From: Solen grandis
Taxonomy: Eukaryota; Mollusca; Bivalvia; Adapedonta; Solenidae
Length of the DNA stretch: 64,000 bases
NCBI GenBank assembly: GCA_021229015.1
Contig: CM037783.1
Location: 8,751,324 to 8,815,323 of the forward strand
Direction: 5' to 3'
In this document: positions 1 through 12,238 of the stretch, in pieces
Position numbering within the stretch: the first letter of the stretch is position 1
Layout of the letters: every line of letters starts with the position of its first letter
Translations under genes and position numbers: made by a program
The notes under the pieces: generated by a model
Seen by the model: the letters and a program-made list of their open reading frames with translations, nothing else
What the model was told of the DNA's origin: nothing
Database searches by the model: none

Positions 1-524
1 ACTGTTTAACTGAATATAGATTTCATGGGTTATTTGTTTGTCTTTCTATCGTTAAGCTGTTATTGATGCGAATCAAGGCTTTTCAGTTATTCTTCTCTGG
101 AGATTATAAGATGGGATCAAAATAGAACGTGACACTTTTATGGAAAATTACCAGATCTAGGACATCTAGGATAAGAACGAAATGTATGTTTTATTAATTA
201 TTGTCCTTTTAGATATACCTCCATTGTATTATTTGGCGTTTCAAAAGTTGCAGACGTCAAATCTATGAGCACTTTTGCATGTAAATTGTATGAAAGTTAT
301 TCATGGAAAATAAAAGTAAGACTTATGAAAATGGGATACAACTAGAGGAAAATGGAAAAACAAACTGTTATTACCTGTATATAATTTTCATTGTGAAAGT
401 ATCAAACATAATATCCATGTCGATGTATCCACTCAAAAACAAATGATACTTACTTAATTTTGCATGATTTATTGAAATATTATATTTTGATTTTAAAATC
501 TTATTAGTGAAATAAATTAAATAC
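1..524. other. AT-rich noncoding sequence, probable intron
   Basis: No open frame with coding character is visible on either strand. If the EGF-like exon at 525-609 is real, this stretch is intron or downstream gene sequence on the minus strand, because that exon ends in a GT donor pointing left. Confidence 0.4.
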
Positions 525-609
525 CTTTACGAGAACAAGCATATCCTGAAGTTGTTTCTTCACACGTTTCTCCAACAGAACAGCCTGAATTTCTTCCACA
601 TAGTGTAGT
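525..609 (-). CDS. Internal exon encoding an EGF-like cysteine-rich segment (partial gene)
   Basis: Read on the minus strand, 28 codons plus one base lie between an AG acceptor (complement of 610-611) and a GT donor (complement of 523-524). The peptide contains CGRNSGCSVGETCEE followed by TSGYACSRK. The cysteine spacing and the Gly-Tyr-x-Cys ending resemble an EGF-like module, usually a calcium-binding or adhesion module in secreted and cell-surface proteins. The frame begins at phase 0, matching the codon-boundary end of the PAN/Apple exon upstream (1422-1709), so the two can be spliced without a shift. The exon ends in phase 1, and the next exon should lie left of the window. A full EGF module has six cysteines; only four are visible here, so the domain is split between exons or the module is a shorter relative. 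Seen: frame and splice signals. Inferred: EGF identity. Confidence 0.5.
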
Positions 610-1421
610 CTGCCGATTATAAACAAGAAATATATTACAAACAAATGTTTCATCAATAAGTAACATCTCATTTCCTCTTTATGAAAGAGAATAACATTGG
701 ATTAAAGTGATAAACATTTTAAACTGCAATTATAATTAGCATGCATTATTCTTTTTTCAAAATAGTTTCAGTGTTTTTGTTTGTTTTATTCTAGTGGGCA
801 GATTCTTTCATAATTATGCATCTAAGTACTTAAGGCTATAACGAAAATATGTGTGAATAAGAGTAGGGGGTGCCTATGCTCGTTTTGGAGATTTAATGTA
901 TGGTAAAATGTCACTATTTGATGAAAAAAGGCATTAAATTATTGGAAAGGTTTATTCCTTAATACTTAAAGAGCATATTTAAATGATATTTTCAAATATT
1001 TTTTTCAGAACAAATCACCGATATAAAGTCTTTCTGAAAATGTAAAAATAAAATAATAGATAAAAAATTACCTCACTATATTTGTTTTTTGAACAAAAAC
1101 CAAAATAATTAATGATGTTATTGTACTTAAGGCATATATAAATGAGATTTTTTAAAGTACCAAAATAAAATTAGGTTTTACGGTTACCCGCTGAAACGGC
1201 CTTAAGCAAATAGAGCACATGCAGAAATGAATACAACCCTTATTCAAATTGTTCATCGTGTTGAATATATAGCATAGGAACTTCCGTCTTCATATTTATT
1301 TGTTGCTGTTTTCTAATATTGAAAAGCAATCATTAAGATGCCCATTGGTATTACAACTGTAGATTTTGACGATGATAATGATTAAAATTTGAAGAAATAT
1401 GAAATATAATGACATACAGAC
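610..1421 (-). other. Intron between PAN/Apple and EGF-like exons
   Basis: AT-rich sequence with no coding signal. It begins (minus strand) with a GT donor next to 1422 and ends with an AG acceptor next to 609. The polypyrimidine tract before the acceptor is weak, so further small exons or a different acceptor cannot be excluded. Confidence 0.4.
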
Positions 1422-1709
1422 CTTTGATAACTGTTTTTCCTCGTTTATTTGTAGGTGGATAAATCCCTTTACTATCTTTAAACCGTTAACTGATTGATGT
1501 TTCGTTGCATAACTTAACTCACACAAATGCTTCATCCTCGAATAATTGACCGACTTGCAGCCAATTATATTTTCACTTTTTTTGAGGCAGTTGTTTAAAC
1601 TCAGGCCATGCTGAAAAAGAAACACTTCTATCTCCAGTCTTTGGTTCATTTTTATTTCCTGACCCCGCAAATGGTCGGAAACAGTGGAACAAACGGCATT
1701 AATAGAAAT
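1422..1709 (-). CDS. Internal exon encoding a PAN/Apple-like domain (partial gene)
   Basis: On the minus strand, 288 bp (exactly 96 codons) are open between a good acceptor (TATATTCCAG just before the exon) and a GT donor (AAAG then GTCTGT). The peptide contains an early Cys, then the diagnostic core CLKKSENIIGCKSVNYSR followed by HLCELS, a pattern typical of PAN/Apple domains (Cys ... Cys-Lys-Ser-x-Asn-Tyr ... Cys-x-Leu). PAN/Apple domains bind proteins or carbohydrates in extracellular proteins and in molluscs are often combined with EGF and F5/8C modules. The exon ends on a codon boundary and the EGF-like exon at 525-609 starts on one. No start codon or signal peptide is visible; upstream exons should lie to the right (higher coordinates). 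The piece could be a pseudogene exon, but it carries no internal stop. Confidence 0.6.
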
Positions 1710-3800
1710 CTGGAATATAAAATATCGAATTGCAACACGCAATTCCATTGTACTTGTTTTCATGCAAATATTCAAACAAAATCTTTTCTTCCTAATTTAG
1801 TTCATCAAATCAATTGCTTGCAGTTACTTTTATCTTATTAAGGATGTCAATATATTCTCCGAAAACTTAGTTTCTCCTGTTATTTAACAACGCTTGATTT
1901 TGATTGATTATATAAAGTTTACATCACTCATTCGCAAATTACGTATAGATTCGCAAAGTAGCGTGAAATCTTTTGAGAATGTAAACCCTGCTGAATATTT
2001 AAGAGTTTATGTATTTGTTGCTCAGTTCGTCATAGGCTATGTCTGGTCTGTTGGGATATGGTATGAGTATGTGGTTTGCGTATCCGTATCAAATATCTAT
2101 TCAAGCATGCAAGGCATTGATAAAATATTACATTCCAGAAAGTGCCTTTCTTTGGAAGAAAATGTGACAGTTCACAATTATAACGATATAAATTATCGAA
2201 AAGATAAATTTAAAGTTTGTTTGCCCTTTTAATATTTAAGAAAGTGAGAACATTATGTATCACTTCAAATTAAAGTGTTTATTCAAATCGGCTAAAACTA
2301 TTATTAATCGCTTGGAGGCTGAGGGTTGTCAGTTCTAATGCAATTTTTGAACAATCATTTTTGTTTTCCTCTCAGACCCAAATTTTTGTATATCTCAGAT
2401 AAGATTAATAAAAAAAGCGTTTTATTTTATTCTATAATTTGTTTAGATATTTACTGGATAAATTGTGCTAAGTTTAATGACACATATGGAACCTTGTATA
2501 TTAAAAGTACAAACACTCAAAAATTATTTTATGAATATCTTTTAAAATATGACATGATCAACCAATATACTTCTACAAAAAACTTAAACATCAAAATAAA
2601 TGTCTCAAATGTGTAATTTTAGCAGTTTTTTAAATAAGACACCTTAAGTAGAAAAAATGGTAAATCCATTGTTTGAAATGATATGTTAAGGGTAAGCTTT
2701 TACAACATATTTCATAATTTGTCACAATGTAACCACGACTACTCTTATCGGGTTGATTAGTAAGTTAAGAGATCGTTTTGTTACCAGAGAAACAGCTCAG
2801 TAGCGCCGATCTAGCAACATTTAGGAAGATTTTCATAAACAAAGAATAAGGACAAATTAAATAAATATAAAGCTACTTCTTTTTCCATTTCCCATTTAAT
2901 TATGATTAATACTTGTTTATTTTTAAATCAGATAAATTACGAACAATTCATAGAATGTTTATTTTTTTCATTTTGAAATGTATAATTTAGCTACTTTAAA
3001 TGGCCACCATAGATATACGAATTTACGAAAACGTTGCTAAAAACAAGCACGGTTTCATTTTCGAATTCAGCCTTTTTATATAATAAGATGTGAAAATCTG
3101 AAAATTATATTGAAGAATTAAAAATGAAGTTTACCCCCTTAAATAATGTGCTTATATTGATAATACTCTCTGCATACCTGTTAATTGCATTTGTGCGAAT
3201 TGCTTTTGCTTATATCATATATGTACTAATTGCAAAGAGTTCATGGTAATGTACGATTGTGTTTTTGTGTTTTGTTGTTGTTGTTTTTTTGTTGTTTTTT
3301 GCCAGATCACTTAACCTGAAAACCTATTCTGAGTGTGTTCAATAAAATTGAATTAAATCTACAGCTTAACAAATAAACATGATTATTATTATCTGTTCCC
3401 CGATATTTTATTTGGTCCATCTCTGCTACAATACCTGTCTTGGAAATTTTATTAATACAGCTAGAAAGTGCCCGTTTTGGAAACGGCAGGTTTCAAAAGA
3501 AATTTAAGTATTGGCACTTTCATCATATGAATAACGTGTTTGGGAATAAATCCATAGCTGATGATAGCCTTGGAAGTTTCGGTTTAAAAAAAAACATAGA
3601 CGCTCTGAACACGGCGTGTGTTTTGATAAATAAATTTTTTACTTAAATACATAGAACATTAAAAAGACAGAAAGAATAAGGGAGGAAATAATGACAATCC
3701 AAGCGCAAAAACATTATTATTTTAATTTAGTATTTCTAGCGTCTAAATGTATTTATTTAAGAAATTTGCTAAAATTAGCTGGAAAGTGACCGATATTTAC
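1710..3800. other. AT-rich noncoding sequence
   Basis: Short open frames on both strands (for example 1894-2232) have strongly AT-biased codons and no motif. A T/G-rich low-complexity stretch lies near 3257-3300. Probably intron or intergenic. Confidence 0.4.
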
Positions 3801-3940
3801 CTGCTATGCGAAAGTATGTGGGTGATGTGGCAGAAGATATATGCCACTTCTTTTAGTCTTATTAGACGCTCAGAAACATCTTTGCTGAGCTCCGTGGCGT
3901 TTTTGTATTTTTTATCAGTATGTATTGAAGTTTTCTGTTT
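3801..3940 (-). CDS. Candidate internal exon, function unknown
   Basis: On the minus strand an open frame ends at a strong donor (GCAG then GTAAAT, complement of 3795-3800). The peptide includes KKYKNATELSKDVSERLIRL and then a hydrophobic/His run ending ITHILSHS, which looks helical and amphipathic. The acceptor is uncertain (AG at the complement of 3941-3942 or 3935-3936, both with modest pyrimidine tracts). The donor phase (two bases of the next codon) does not fit the PAN/Apple exon at 1709 directly, so an intervening exon would be needed. No family recognised; could be chance. Confidence 0.3.
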
Positions 3941-4189
3941 CTTAAGACGGTTATTTTGAGAAAAAAATGTTATTGGTCTGATATACAGTATAAATTCAAA
4001 TGCAGCGGGGAGACTCCGTAGTAATGAATTATAATTTGGCTCTAAATATGTGCACAATGGATAACGATAAATGACAAAGAAAACGTATTAAACAGGAAAT
4101 CAATTAAGATAAATAATTAACATTGTGAATTATCAAGAATGTACATAGCATAGCTTAAAGCAGCATCTTCATAGATGGTTCCTGACTAA

Positions 4190-4505
4190 GAATTTGATTT
4201 GTAAATACATGTTTGCATTACGTCTATCAATATTATCCTACAGACGTATAGTCACCAAATGCAACCATCCGTGGATGTAAAAAAAATGGGTGGTTCCACA
4301 TCACAGCCAATAGCGTTAGAGATCTGAATTGAGACTATATTAAGAATTATAAAACCTATATTTAGTTTCTCTATTTTAATTTGACGTCATATTAATTATC
4401 AAGTTTACTCACTTCACATGCTGAATGTAGAAATTTCTACACGGAACATGTGAAGACGCTACGTAGCGGAACGTGTCACGAGCTACCGCAAGCACCTGCT
4501 TCAGT
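4190..4505 (+). repeat. Diverged copy of the sequence at 61317-61690
   Basis: Co-linear similarity to 61317-61690 is visible by eye: shared blocks include GCATTACGTCTATC / GTATTACGTCTATC, TGCAACCATCC, AAAAATGGGTGGTT, and GTGTCACG...TACCG(C/A)AAGCACCTG. The similarity begins upstream, in the part corresponding to the end of the candidate coding exon at 61247-61364, but here that part (4150-4190) carries no usable frame. It is either a dispersed repeat or a decayed duplicate of a gene 3' end. Confidence 0.55.
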
Positions 4506-6806
4506 TATACTTTATTCTATATTCTATATTCTAAACGACTTCCATGAACACACCTACATGAAAGAGGAAGTGGGTGGAGGTAGATTTTTTAAATATTTTT
4601 TTAGTTTCTATCGATCATTTGTGAACGACATGCATTATGAAAAAGGGGACATTCATTTTATGATCAAACACTACCTATTTCTAGATCTAGCCCTCATCTT
4701 GAAATTGTATTGTAAATTTCGATCGATTTAAGATGTTATAAATGATGCTGCGCCTAAATTAAAGAGTATGAAATTTGTATAAGTATCATTTTGATGTTGC
4801 ACGTACATCGTTTTCATGACGGAATTGCCCGATGATACTTCGACCCCTCACGGAGGCAAAAGATCACCTCGTTATTGAGGACTCCATGTCTATGGGAGAA
4901 GAGGAGAAGAAGTAACAGATGCTGAGAAAATGTTTTTACGTTAATGTTTTATTTGGCTACATACCGGTATTTCCTTAATACTCCTATCAGTCGTAAAGAC
5001 GGTTATTCATTTACAATTCTTACAGAAAAATAAGTATTACTTTTGAAATTTAGAAATGCTTATAAATCAGCAAGAACTTAAAAGAGCAAAAAAAGCTTCG
5101 TTTAAATGAGTTCAATCGATTTCCCAATGGACATCACGACAAGTTCAAATGCGTCATTTACGCTAACACTCGATAGGTTTGATAAAATTTGAAAATTTCT
5201 TAATTGTAATATTGACAGTACAATATAACAAGGAGAAAAACATGATAAACCGTGCGATTCAATCAGTAAAATAGAAGTATAAAGAAGGCGGTGAATGTAT
5301 ATTCAGTTTCATATCGTGAACGTTATTTCTTTCTTTTCTTATATTTTATGTCAAATTGTATTGTTTATATTATTTGTAATTTTGCTTTGACACGCTAGTG
5401 ATAAAGGCAGGGACATATCTAGGGGTACAGAAAAAAATGACATACAACAAAGTGCCATTAACGTTGAAATATAATTTAAAAGGCATAATTTTCCTCCCGA
5501 TCTTTTGGTTAGCCAAAAAAAAAAAAAATTCACACACACATGAACCAGTTTTAAGCATCACCTGATACATGCTGCATAGAGTTCAAACACCAAGGTATGC
5601 CCCTGAAAAATGAACACATATTTTTTTTTAAATTTATATGTGATTGACAAAGCAGAAATGCAAATTACCATGGACGTCCTTAATCATTCAATCATTATCC
5701 TTTGTTGGATGATGCGGGAAGCGGGAAAGTTCCGCATGATGTATTTCGACTCAGCTATCGTATTTGCTACCGACGTAAGCTTGGATTTCAATCTATAATT
5801 ATTTTGTATGGTATTGTACTATGTTTTTGTCCGGCATATTGTGACTGGTCCAAGCTCAATGTTTAGCCTTATTCACTTATTCAGCAATTTTAATCATTGA
5901 TGTGTGCCGGTCATCTTTGCATGTTAATTTTATTTTAATGTTTATGATATTTTCAGTTTCTTCCTCTTTGTTTAATACAATATATATCAAGCCTACTCTT
6001 TCTGTTTCTGTTATTAAATAAACACTTTTTGAGACTTTTAAAAAACAAAACATGTATGGCTTACATTTTTTGTTGCGTATTTGTTTCAGAGAACATGTCT
6101 TAAGGACAGAGTTTCCTTGTTTAATATACATTCCGTCAATACGTAAATTTATCTGGAATGTTCCTAATCGACCTCGGTTGTTTGTTGTGGTAACGCAAAG
6201 GACAGTGTTCCGCAGGATGAATTTCAACCCAGTCGTCAATCGTTTATACGTTTGATATTAATTCCAAAGTACACAAATTCTGCATCAATTGTTGTTTAGA
6301 TTTAATATCCGTCGTAAAAGAAACGATTATTTTTTACAATCCTTACTAAAACATTACATTTGAAACCCAACTTATCATTAACTTAGTAACTTATATGTGT
6401 TTGTCATGGACAGTTCCATGGTTGTATGAAAGTCATCCCCATATTGATATGTTGACAGTTTCTATTCATACCAAGATCAAATGGTTTACACTGGTTGGAT
6501 AAGCCGGTTAATGTAAACATAACTGACTGACAGTTAAGGAACCGTCCATTTATTCCAAAGTACACAATTAATACATACATGCTGATATGTAGATATTATT
6601 TATCATTTGAATGCAGATCTCACAGAAACCAAAGCCTTGGATAATCACGCTCATATATGGAAAACGGACCAAATATCAAAGTTCAGTTTTCATATTTCGT
6701 CTATGGAATCAACATATTAGTGATATATGCTGACATTCTCTTCTGGCATTTAATGGACGATTTTATATTGTTTATCTGTGTTTAATTTTGACTTGCCGAG
6801 TAGGAT
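4506..6806. other. Noncoding sequence with no firm feature
   Basis: AT-rich, short open frames only. Two short stretches (about 5735-5760 and 6205-6230) share the plus-strand motif GTTCCGCA(G/T)GATG with diverged flanks. A pyrimidine-rich stretch near 4880-4915 is not convincingly genic. Confidence 0.35.
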
Positions 6807-6921
6807 TCAAGTGACTGGATCACACAAAATGACGTGTAGCCTTTTGAGGATATCACGGCGTTTAGATCTCAGTGCCACAACAATAGCGTCGTTTGAAGGA
6901 ACTGTCTGATCTGGGTCTCCT
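6807..6921 (-). CDS. Candidate terminal exon, function unknown
   Basis: On the minus strand, after a possible acceptor (TTTGCAAGTAG, complement of 6922 onward), a frame of about 38 codons reads GDPDQTVPSNDAIVVALRSK and then RRDILKRLHVILCDPVT before TGA (complement of 6807-6809). Codon use is less AT-biased than the surroundings. The peptide is basic near its end and matches no family I recognise. The pyrimidine tract is weak. It lies on the same strand as the discoidin and PAN/Apple exons but cannot be placed in either gene with confidence. Confidence 0.3.
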
Positions 6922-8784
6922 CTACTTGCAAATGTATTAAAACGAGTATATATGAAGTAAAGGGTTAAAACACAAAATTGTCATGCTAGAAAAACCTAAT
7001 TTTTAATTGAAACAATATCACATATATTTTCATTTGATGACTGTTTTTAAGCCTTATATGATTTATTAATTAAGTTTTCCTTGACGCATAAAACGATATA
7101 ATTTCGTGTATTAAGATTAAGCGCATAATATGTGTTTTGTTTGCTCAAAATTATGTCAATAATACCATCAAATTTGAACCTCGAATATGATTTTTGCTTT
7201 TTTCACGTTTGATCTAGATAAAAGTTTACAACAGTTGTAGATCGTCTATACAGAACCATATGACGGCCTTTATTTCTTTAAAGTAATTGTTGCTGTAGTG
7301 TTAGAGTTTGCCATCGCTGTGACAGTATTTCAGTTACGTTGCAACGTCTAGCTAATTGTAAGTACATGAAGACCTTTTAATAAGATATACATTGGATGCA
7401 TAAAGATTTACTTTGGATATTTTATTGAAAATGTTCATTGGGGCATGCATTTTTAATATTTTGTTAGAGATATTCATTTGAATATGTAATGGTTACAAGT
7501 GTAGTAACAAAGGCCTCAGCATTTTCAATTTAGTGGAGAGAGAGAGAGAGAGAGAGAATGGGGGGTATTTGTATGGACACATATCGTCAATAAAATGATG
7601 TCAGAGTTTACATTTGCGTCTTGATGACACAGTCTTGCATACATAAGATTTATTCATAGTTTTTGTCCTTAAGTTAAATCTTCACATTATTTATACATTT
7701 ATAATTTGTTGAATTATTTGGATCATTTATAAATTTATTTTATACAATGACTTCTTTATCTTTGAATAATCATCTTCCCTTGTAGCGCTTAAAAATGTAC
7801 AAGCCTAGTTTGAATAATTTAATGGTCTAAGTTAAAAAAGACAAATATATATACATTTCTGATCATATAAACATGTAAGTGTTAACTAAAAAAAATCAGA
7901 TGGGCAGCACTTATATACGAGAACATTGTTCATTCGATTCGAATTAAAATATTACCTTTCTATTAAAATTTAAAGATCACATTAATTTACAAATTTTAAA
8001 GAAATTATAACAAAAATGAAAATTCAGTGAAAATAGGTAATTTTTCATATATTTCCTATAATGCTAGACTTAACTTATAAATTAAAGTTTAGTCTTAAAA
8101 ATTTAAGCAACAATAAGCACAAATTTAATCTTTTTAGATGAAGTACACGTACTCCACACACACACACACACACACACAACAATAACAACAACAACAACAA
8201 AAAAAAAAACAGAAAAAAAACTGACCTAAGTTTTCAGGTCACTTTGGACTGGTTTATCTCCCTTGTTACTGGCGCTTATCAGGACTGACTGACCTAGCGT
8301 CGAGATAATGTATTTTGTTGTGTTCTCATTTAATTAAATTGGAAAACAAATTTTAATAGATTCCTTTTATTGTTAATTAGTAGGTATATCAATGGAATTA
8401 TTTGTCTGTGCATCAAATATCAGTACAATATTTATACTCATATATGTAATATTACGTTAACAATTGATTCATATTGAAGACAGATAAAACACGTTTTAAG
8501 AATATTAAAGTTACTTTTATTCAAACTTCAACTTAAATTACAGTCTTATCCTTTTATATATTAAGCTTTCAATGTTTTATGTCTCATTCGTAATACACAC
8601 ATGATCAATAAAACAATTCTTTTTGTAAAAAGCATGAGAGTAGCCAATGTCAATCATCTTTTAAGATATTTTAATTTCTATATTTTTTTGGTTTGGGGTA
8701 GCTGTCGCTCCGACAATATTTCTGTAATATAACAAACATAGCGAATTCTACTTATACTACTTAAAGTTTGGTAAGCACTACATA
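6922..8784. other. AT-rich noncoding sequence with two microsatellites
   Basis: Contains (GA)n at 7536-7558 and a compound (CA)n (AAC)n A-rich tract at 8155-8220. No coding signal. Confidence 0.5.
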
Positions 8785-9600
8785 TCAGAACAGAACAGAA
8801 TAGAATAAAACATAGTCTTTATTCACTTGTACTACATGTACATCGTTAATTATATATACATGAAAAATAAAAACAATACACGCACACAAATCTCATTCAC
8901 AAATATATCAATCATGATAATATAAATCTAAACATCAATATAATGAGAGGATGAGCTGGTAACTAAATTTGATATCATCTATGTATTAAAACATTTCTAT
9001 GGTTAAAGCCTGTTCTTATAAATTTGTACACTTAAATAAAGATTTTTTTTCACACACCTTAACAATTCCAAAAAAATATAAATGTTGGGTCTGATATATT
9101 AGTTCTTTTAATATAAATACGCCTTAAATCATCAACGGCTGGGCATTTACAAATAAAATTTAGATCACCATCTATATGATTTAAATCACAATATACTCAC
9201 AAATGTTCAAAATTAGGAATCCTTTCGCACCATATCTACCTGTCTGTACCTTTAGAAAATGTGAAGAAACTCTCAATCTTACTAAACATTTTGTTTAATC
9301 ACAAGGTAATATATCTAAACGATTTTCATATTCAAATGATGCTTTGATATAGTTATATGTATTAAGTATTTCATTAGATGCTTGATTATTATATAAGTCC
9401 TGTATAAATCAAGTAAGCGATGTTTAAAAAGACTACCAATTTCATTTACAAGGTCATGGTTTTTAAATACATAATTTGTCATTGTGAAATTGACCATAAC
9501 TTCTGTTGTATTTGTCCATATCCCTTGAAACTTCACAACCATCCATTACATATCCAAACCTTTGATTAATAAGTACAAAATCATAGTTTTGAGATTTCAA
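8785..9600 (-). mobile_element. Degenerate 3' end of a non-LTR retrotransposon (LINE)
   Basis: Translating the minus strand with frame changes and stops gives fragments in the order expected for the region after the reverse transcriptase of animal LINE ORF2 proteins: ASFEYENRLDILP, then LRVSSHFLKVQTGRYG, then a zinc-knuckle-like remnant with FICKCPAVDDLRRIYI. Several in-frame stops show it is dead. The 3' end runs into an A/G-rich tail around 8785-8820. The reverse transcriptase proper is not visible; the copy is 5'-truncated, as usual for LINEs. The clade cannot be named from this fragment. Confidence 0.6.
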
Positions 9601-9880
9601 AACACCACCAACAACAACAAACAGCATTTTTTTCTATTCTAAAAATAACATTATTTACAGAATTTTAAATATACATCTACTTATTAAATTTGAATATTAT
9701 CTAAAATATAGAGTTGTATTTTCAACTTTAAATGTTATTGTGGTATTGTAATTTGCCATTTGTTAATTAATTTTCTTAATTTGTTATCAATTAAAGAAAC
9801 CATATACAAAAACTATGCTTTAATGATTGTTTTAAAGATTCATTCATTCATTAAATAAATAACAAACAGTTTCGCTGTCG

Positions 9881-9881
<1 letters not shown>

Positions 9882-9925
<44 letters not shown>

Positions 9926-9933
9926 TATATATA
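9882..9933. repeat. Compound (AT)n(AC)n(AT)n microsatellite
   Basis: Direct reading: AT dinucleotides from 9882 to 9913, AC to about 9925, then AT again. It abuts the tRNA-like SINE start at about 9936. Confidence 0.9.
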
Positions 9934-9935
9934 CC

Positions 9936-10140
9936 ACTCACCGCTGTGGGTTCGAATCCCGGTAGAGATTTCGGATTTTTCATGTGAGGATGCCTTTCAG
10001 CAGGCTTGCGGTAGGTCGGTGGTTCTACCTGGGTTCTACCAGGTTAGATATGTTTGTAAGTTAGCAAGAAATAGGTTGTTTTCCTTCATGTGACAAAAGT
10101 ATAAAAACAACATGTTATCGGTATAAATAAAACTCACAGT
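9936..10140 (+). mobile_element. tRNA-headed SINE, copy 1 (CTGTGGGTTCGA family)
   Basis: Contains a polymerase III B-box-like GTGGGTTCGAATCCCGG at about 9944, followed by sequence shared with copies at 35445, 36664 and 48133 (TTCGGATTTTTC..., GTCGGTGGTTCTACC). The A-box half is missing or decayed. The arrangement resembles molluscan V-SINE/RUDI-type elements, but I cannot confirm the family. Confidence 0.55.
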
Positions 10141-10240
10141 TAGAAATCCAGACTGTATTAAAAAGTGTTTTTAGAGATCTCTTGTAATGACCCGATCCTC
10201 GCTTAGATTTTAAAAAAAACACACGAGTTAATAGAAAAAA

Positions 10241-11595
10241 ACAAGAGGGTCATGAAGGCGCTAACCTAAATGAGACTGCAAAAGAGAAACTGCTTATGTA
10301 AGGAAAAATGCACAAAACATATATTAGTTAAAAAAAAACTCTGATAATTGATCTCATTTAAATGCGTTGATATGGACAACTGGGCTTAAAACTGATTAAC
10401 CATGCATTATTGTATTTAATCAAAATCTGCCCAGTGGAAAAAGAAAATATGTTATTTAAAGATATTTCTATTTTTAGCGCTATCTGCCATCTTGTTCAGC
10501 GGACCGTAACCATTTTAACAGTAACATAAAAATATAATTTCTATTAAGGTTTTTCCACTTTTAAAGACATCATTTCCACACCCACGAAGCATACGAATAT
10601 AATTAGACAATATTAGCTTAAAGCTATCAAACTACTTTAACCTAAGAGACATACTGACCACATTTTTAGTGAAATACGCTGATTATCTCCCCTTGAAATT
10701 TTTGTTTTCATTAGATTTATCTCCTCTGAAAACTCCCCAGAAAATTTGGAAACACATATTTTTAAATTTGAAACAAAATCATATCTTATGTATACCATGA
10801 TTTCTTTTCGCAAGATTCATTTTTTTTTTGTTCTCATTCAAAGAAATTAATTACTTGGCATTGGTTTCAATATTAATTTAAATATGGATGAAACAAAACA
10901 TGGAAAAATCTAGGTGAAACATTTTATTTTTATATGTCTTTAAAAGTCATAGAAGTATTATCATACATAGATAAGTTATGAAATATTTCTATTGTGGTGA
11001 GAATTACCTTAACAGCGGTTCAGGAGAAAATATCCTTTAAAGATATTCCTAATGCAGAACAAAAGCTTCTTTTTTTTTGTGCAAAGTACCACACAATGAT
11101 CATTTTTATTCAGTTTAAAAAATGTGATCATCGGTACAGGAAAAGACGTCAATTAAGGGTATTTCAATTTTTAGCTCTGGCTGAGATTTTTTTAGCAGAT
11201 CAAAAACAATTATTTTTGTGAAAAAATACCTAATTATCATTCCTAATGGGCATTATCAAAACTGATATTAAAGAAAAAATGTGTGGAAATGTCGTTTAAA
11301 GGTTTTACTATTTTAGCTCTGGTGGCCATTTCATTCAGCGGAGAAGATATTTAAAGTTTCTTTTTAAAATAAAATTATGTTGGTTGTAATGACAACCAGT
11401 GTTCAGCATAGATCAATTTTTTTTAGAGAAATTTCATAAAGTGTCTCCCAAGGATCGTTCATGCCAAGTTCATGCCAATTCTTACCAAGCGGTTTCAGAA
11501 AAAATGTATTTTAAAGAAAAATGTTGACGCCGCACGACGGAAGACGCACCCATGTTGATCACAATAGGTCACCATGTTGTAATCTGGTGAAATAC
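10241..11595. mobile_element. Diverged pearl-like (Helentron-associated type) element
   Basis: Starts with ACAAGAGGGTCATGAAGGCG, the diverged left end of the element at 13410-15304 (ACAAGAGGGCCATGATGGCC), and ends with GACGGAAGACGCACCC...GATCACAATAGGTCACC, which matches that element's right end. The core has the typical phrase about a T/A-rich monomer with 'CAGCGGA' and 'GACCA' blocks but is very diverged. Short open frames inside it (for example 10994-11221) are incidental. Confidence 0.5.
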
Positions 11596-11925
11596 AAACC
11601 GCGGTGCACTTAATTGATAGCACGAATCTAGCAATCGCATAACATACTATGGAAAATACTTTAAATGAGTATTTAACGCTAAAAATATGACTGTTTTCGA
11701 GTAGGGAAATACCCCCAAAATGTCTCTAAATAATACAATAAAACATATTATTTTTCTTCATACGGTTTCCTTATAACTCATTCGGAGTGTTCATCTATAC
11801 CTATTGGCTAAAACATATTTCTATGACCAAAAGAGCAGATTTCAATCAGGGATGGTTATACAAGAATTACGATATTACTCTTTGTTTCTTTCATTGTCAT
11901 CAATGTTGTTGTTTGGTTTTTTAGT

Positions 11926-12072
11926 TTAGCCTAAAATACAGCCAAGTAATTCAAATCTCAATGACATGTGATATTTATAACTGACAGGATTAATCCGCAC
12001 ACATAGTGCCTCCACTGGACGCGGAAAGTAGTGCGTTACCTTTGTATCGGGGTTTTCATTACCTGGGTATAT
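11926..12072 (-). CDS. Terminal exon: C-terminal half of an F5/8 type C (discoidin) domain
   Basis: On the minus strand, a strong acceptor (TTCCATTTACAG) is followed in phase 0 by 48 codons and TAA at the complement of 11926-11928. The peptide shows the hallmarks of the end of an F5/8C domain: IYPGNEN, then a Val...Tyr-Phe-x-x-Pro segment (YFPRPVEALCVRINP) and the closing LRFELLGC. Factor V/VIII, EDIL3/lactadherin and many molluscan secreted proteins end this way (Gly-Asn, Pro, Arg-Val/Ile-x-Pro, Leu-Arg-x-Glu-Leu-x-Gly-Cys). The domain binds phospholipid, carbohydrate or collagen outside the cell. The first half of the domain is not visible upstream (12.1-16 kb), which is filled by transposable elements, so this may be the end of a gene with long introns or a stranded fragment. 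It is on the same strand as the PAN/Apple and EGF-like exons but carries a stop, so it belongs to a separate upstream gene. Confidence 0.75.
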   Translation of the reverse strand: MYPGNENPDTKVTHYFPRPVEALCVRINPVSYKYHMSLRFELLGCILG

Positions 12073-12238
12073 CTGTAAATGGAAAAAAACATCATAAAAT
12101 AATACAAACATTTAAAAAAGACAATAACAACAAATGGCAAAATCAGTTTGAACTATGAGAGAGATTATCAATAATCTGTAACTAGAAAGATCTACAACCT
12201 GAAATAATATAATTGACATAATCTGATCTGATATTTAA

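Noticed and set aside
5877..6239. 120-codon minus-strand frame
   Set aside because: Contains a segment RNTVLCVTTTNNRGRLGTFQ that I considered as an adhesion-domain exon, but no domain pattern or splice sites fit.
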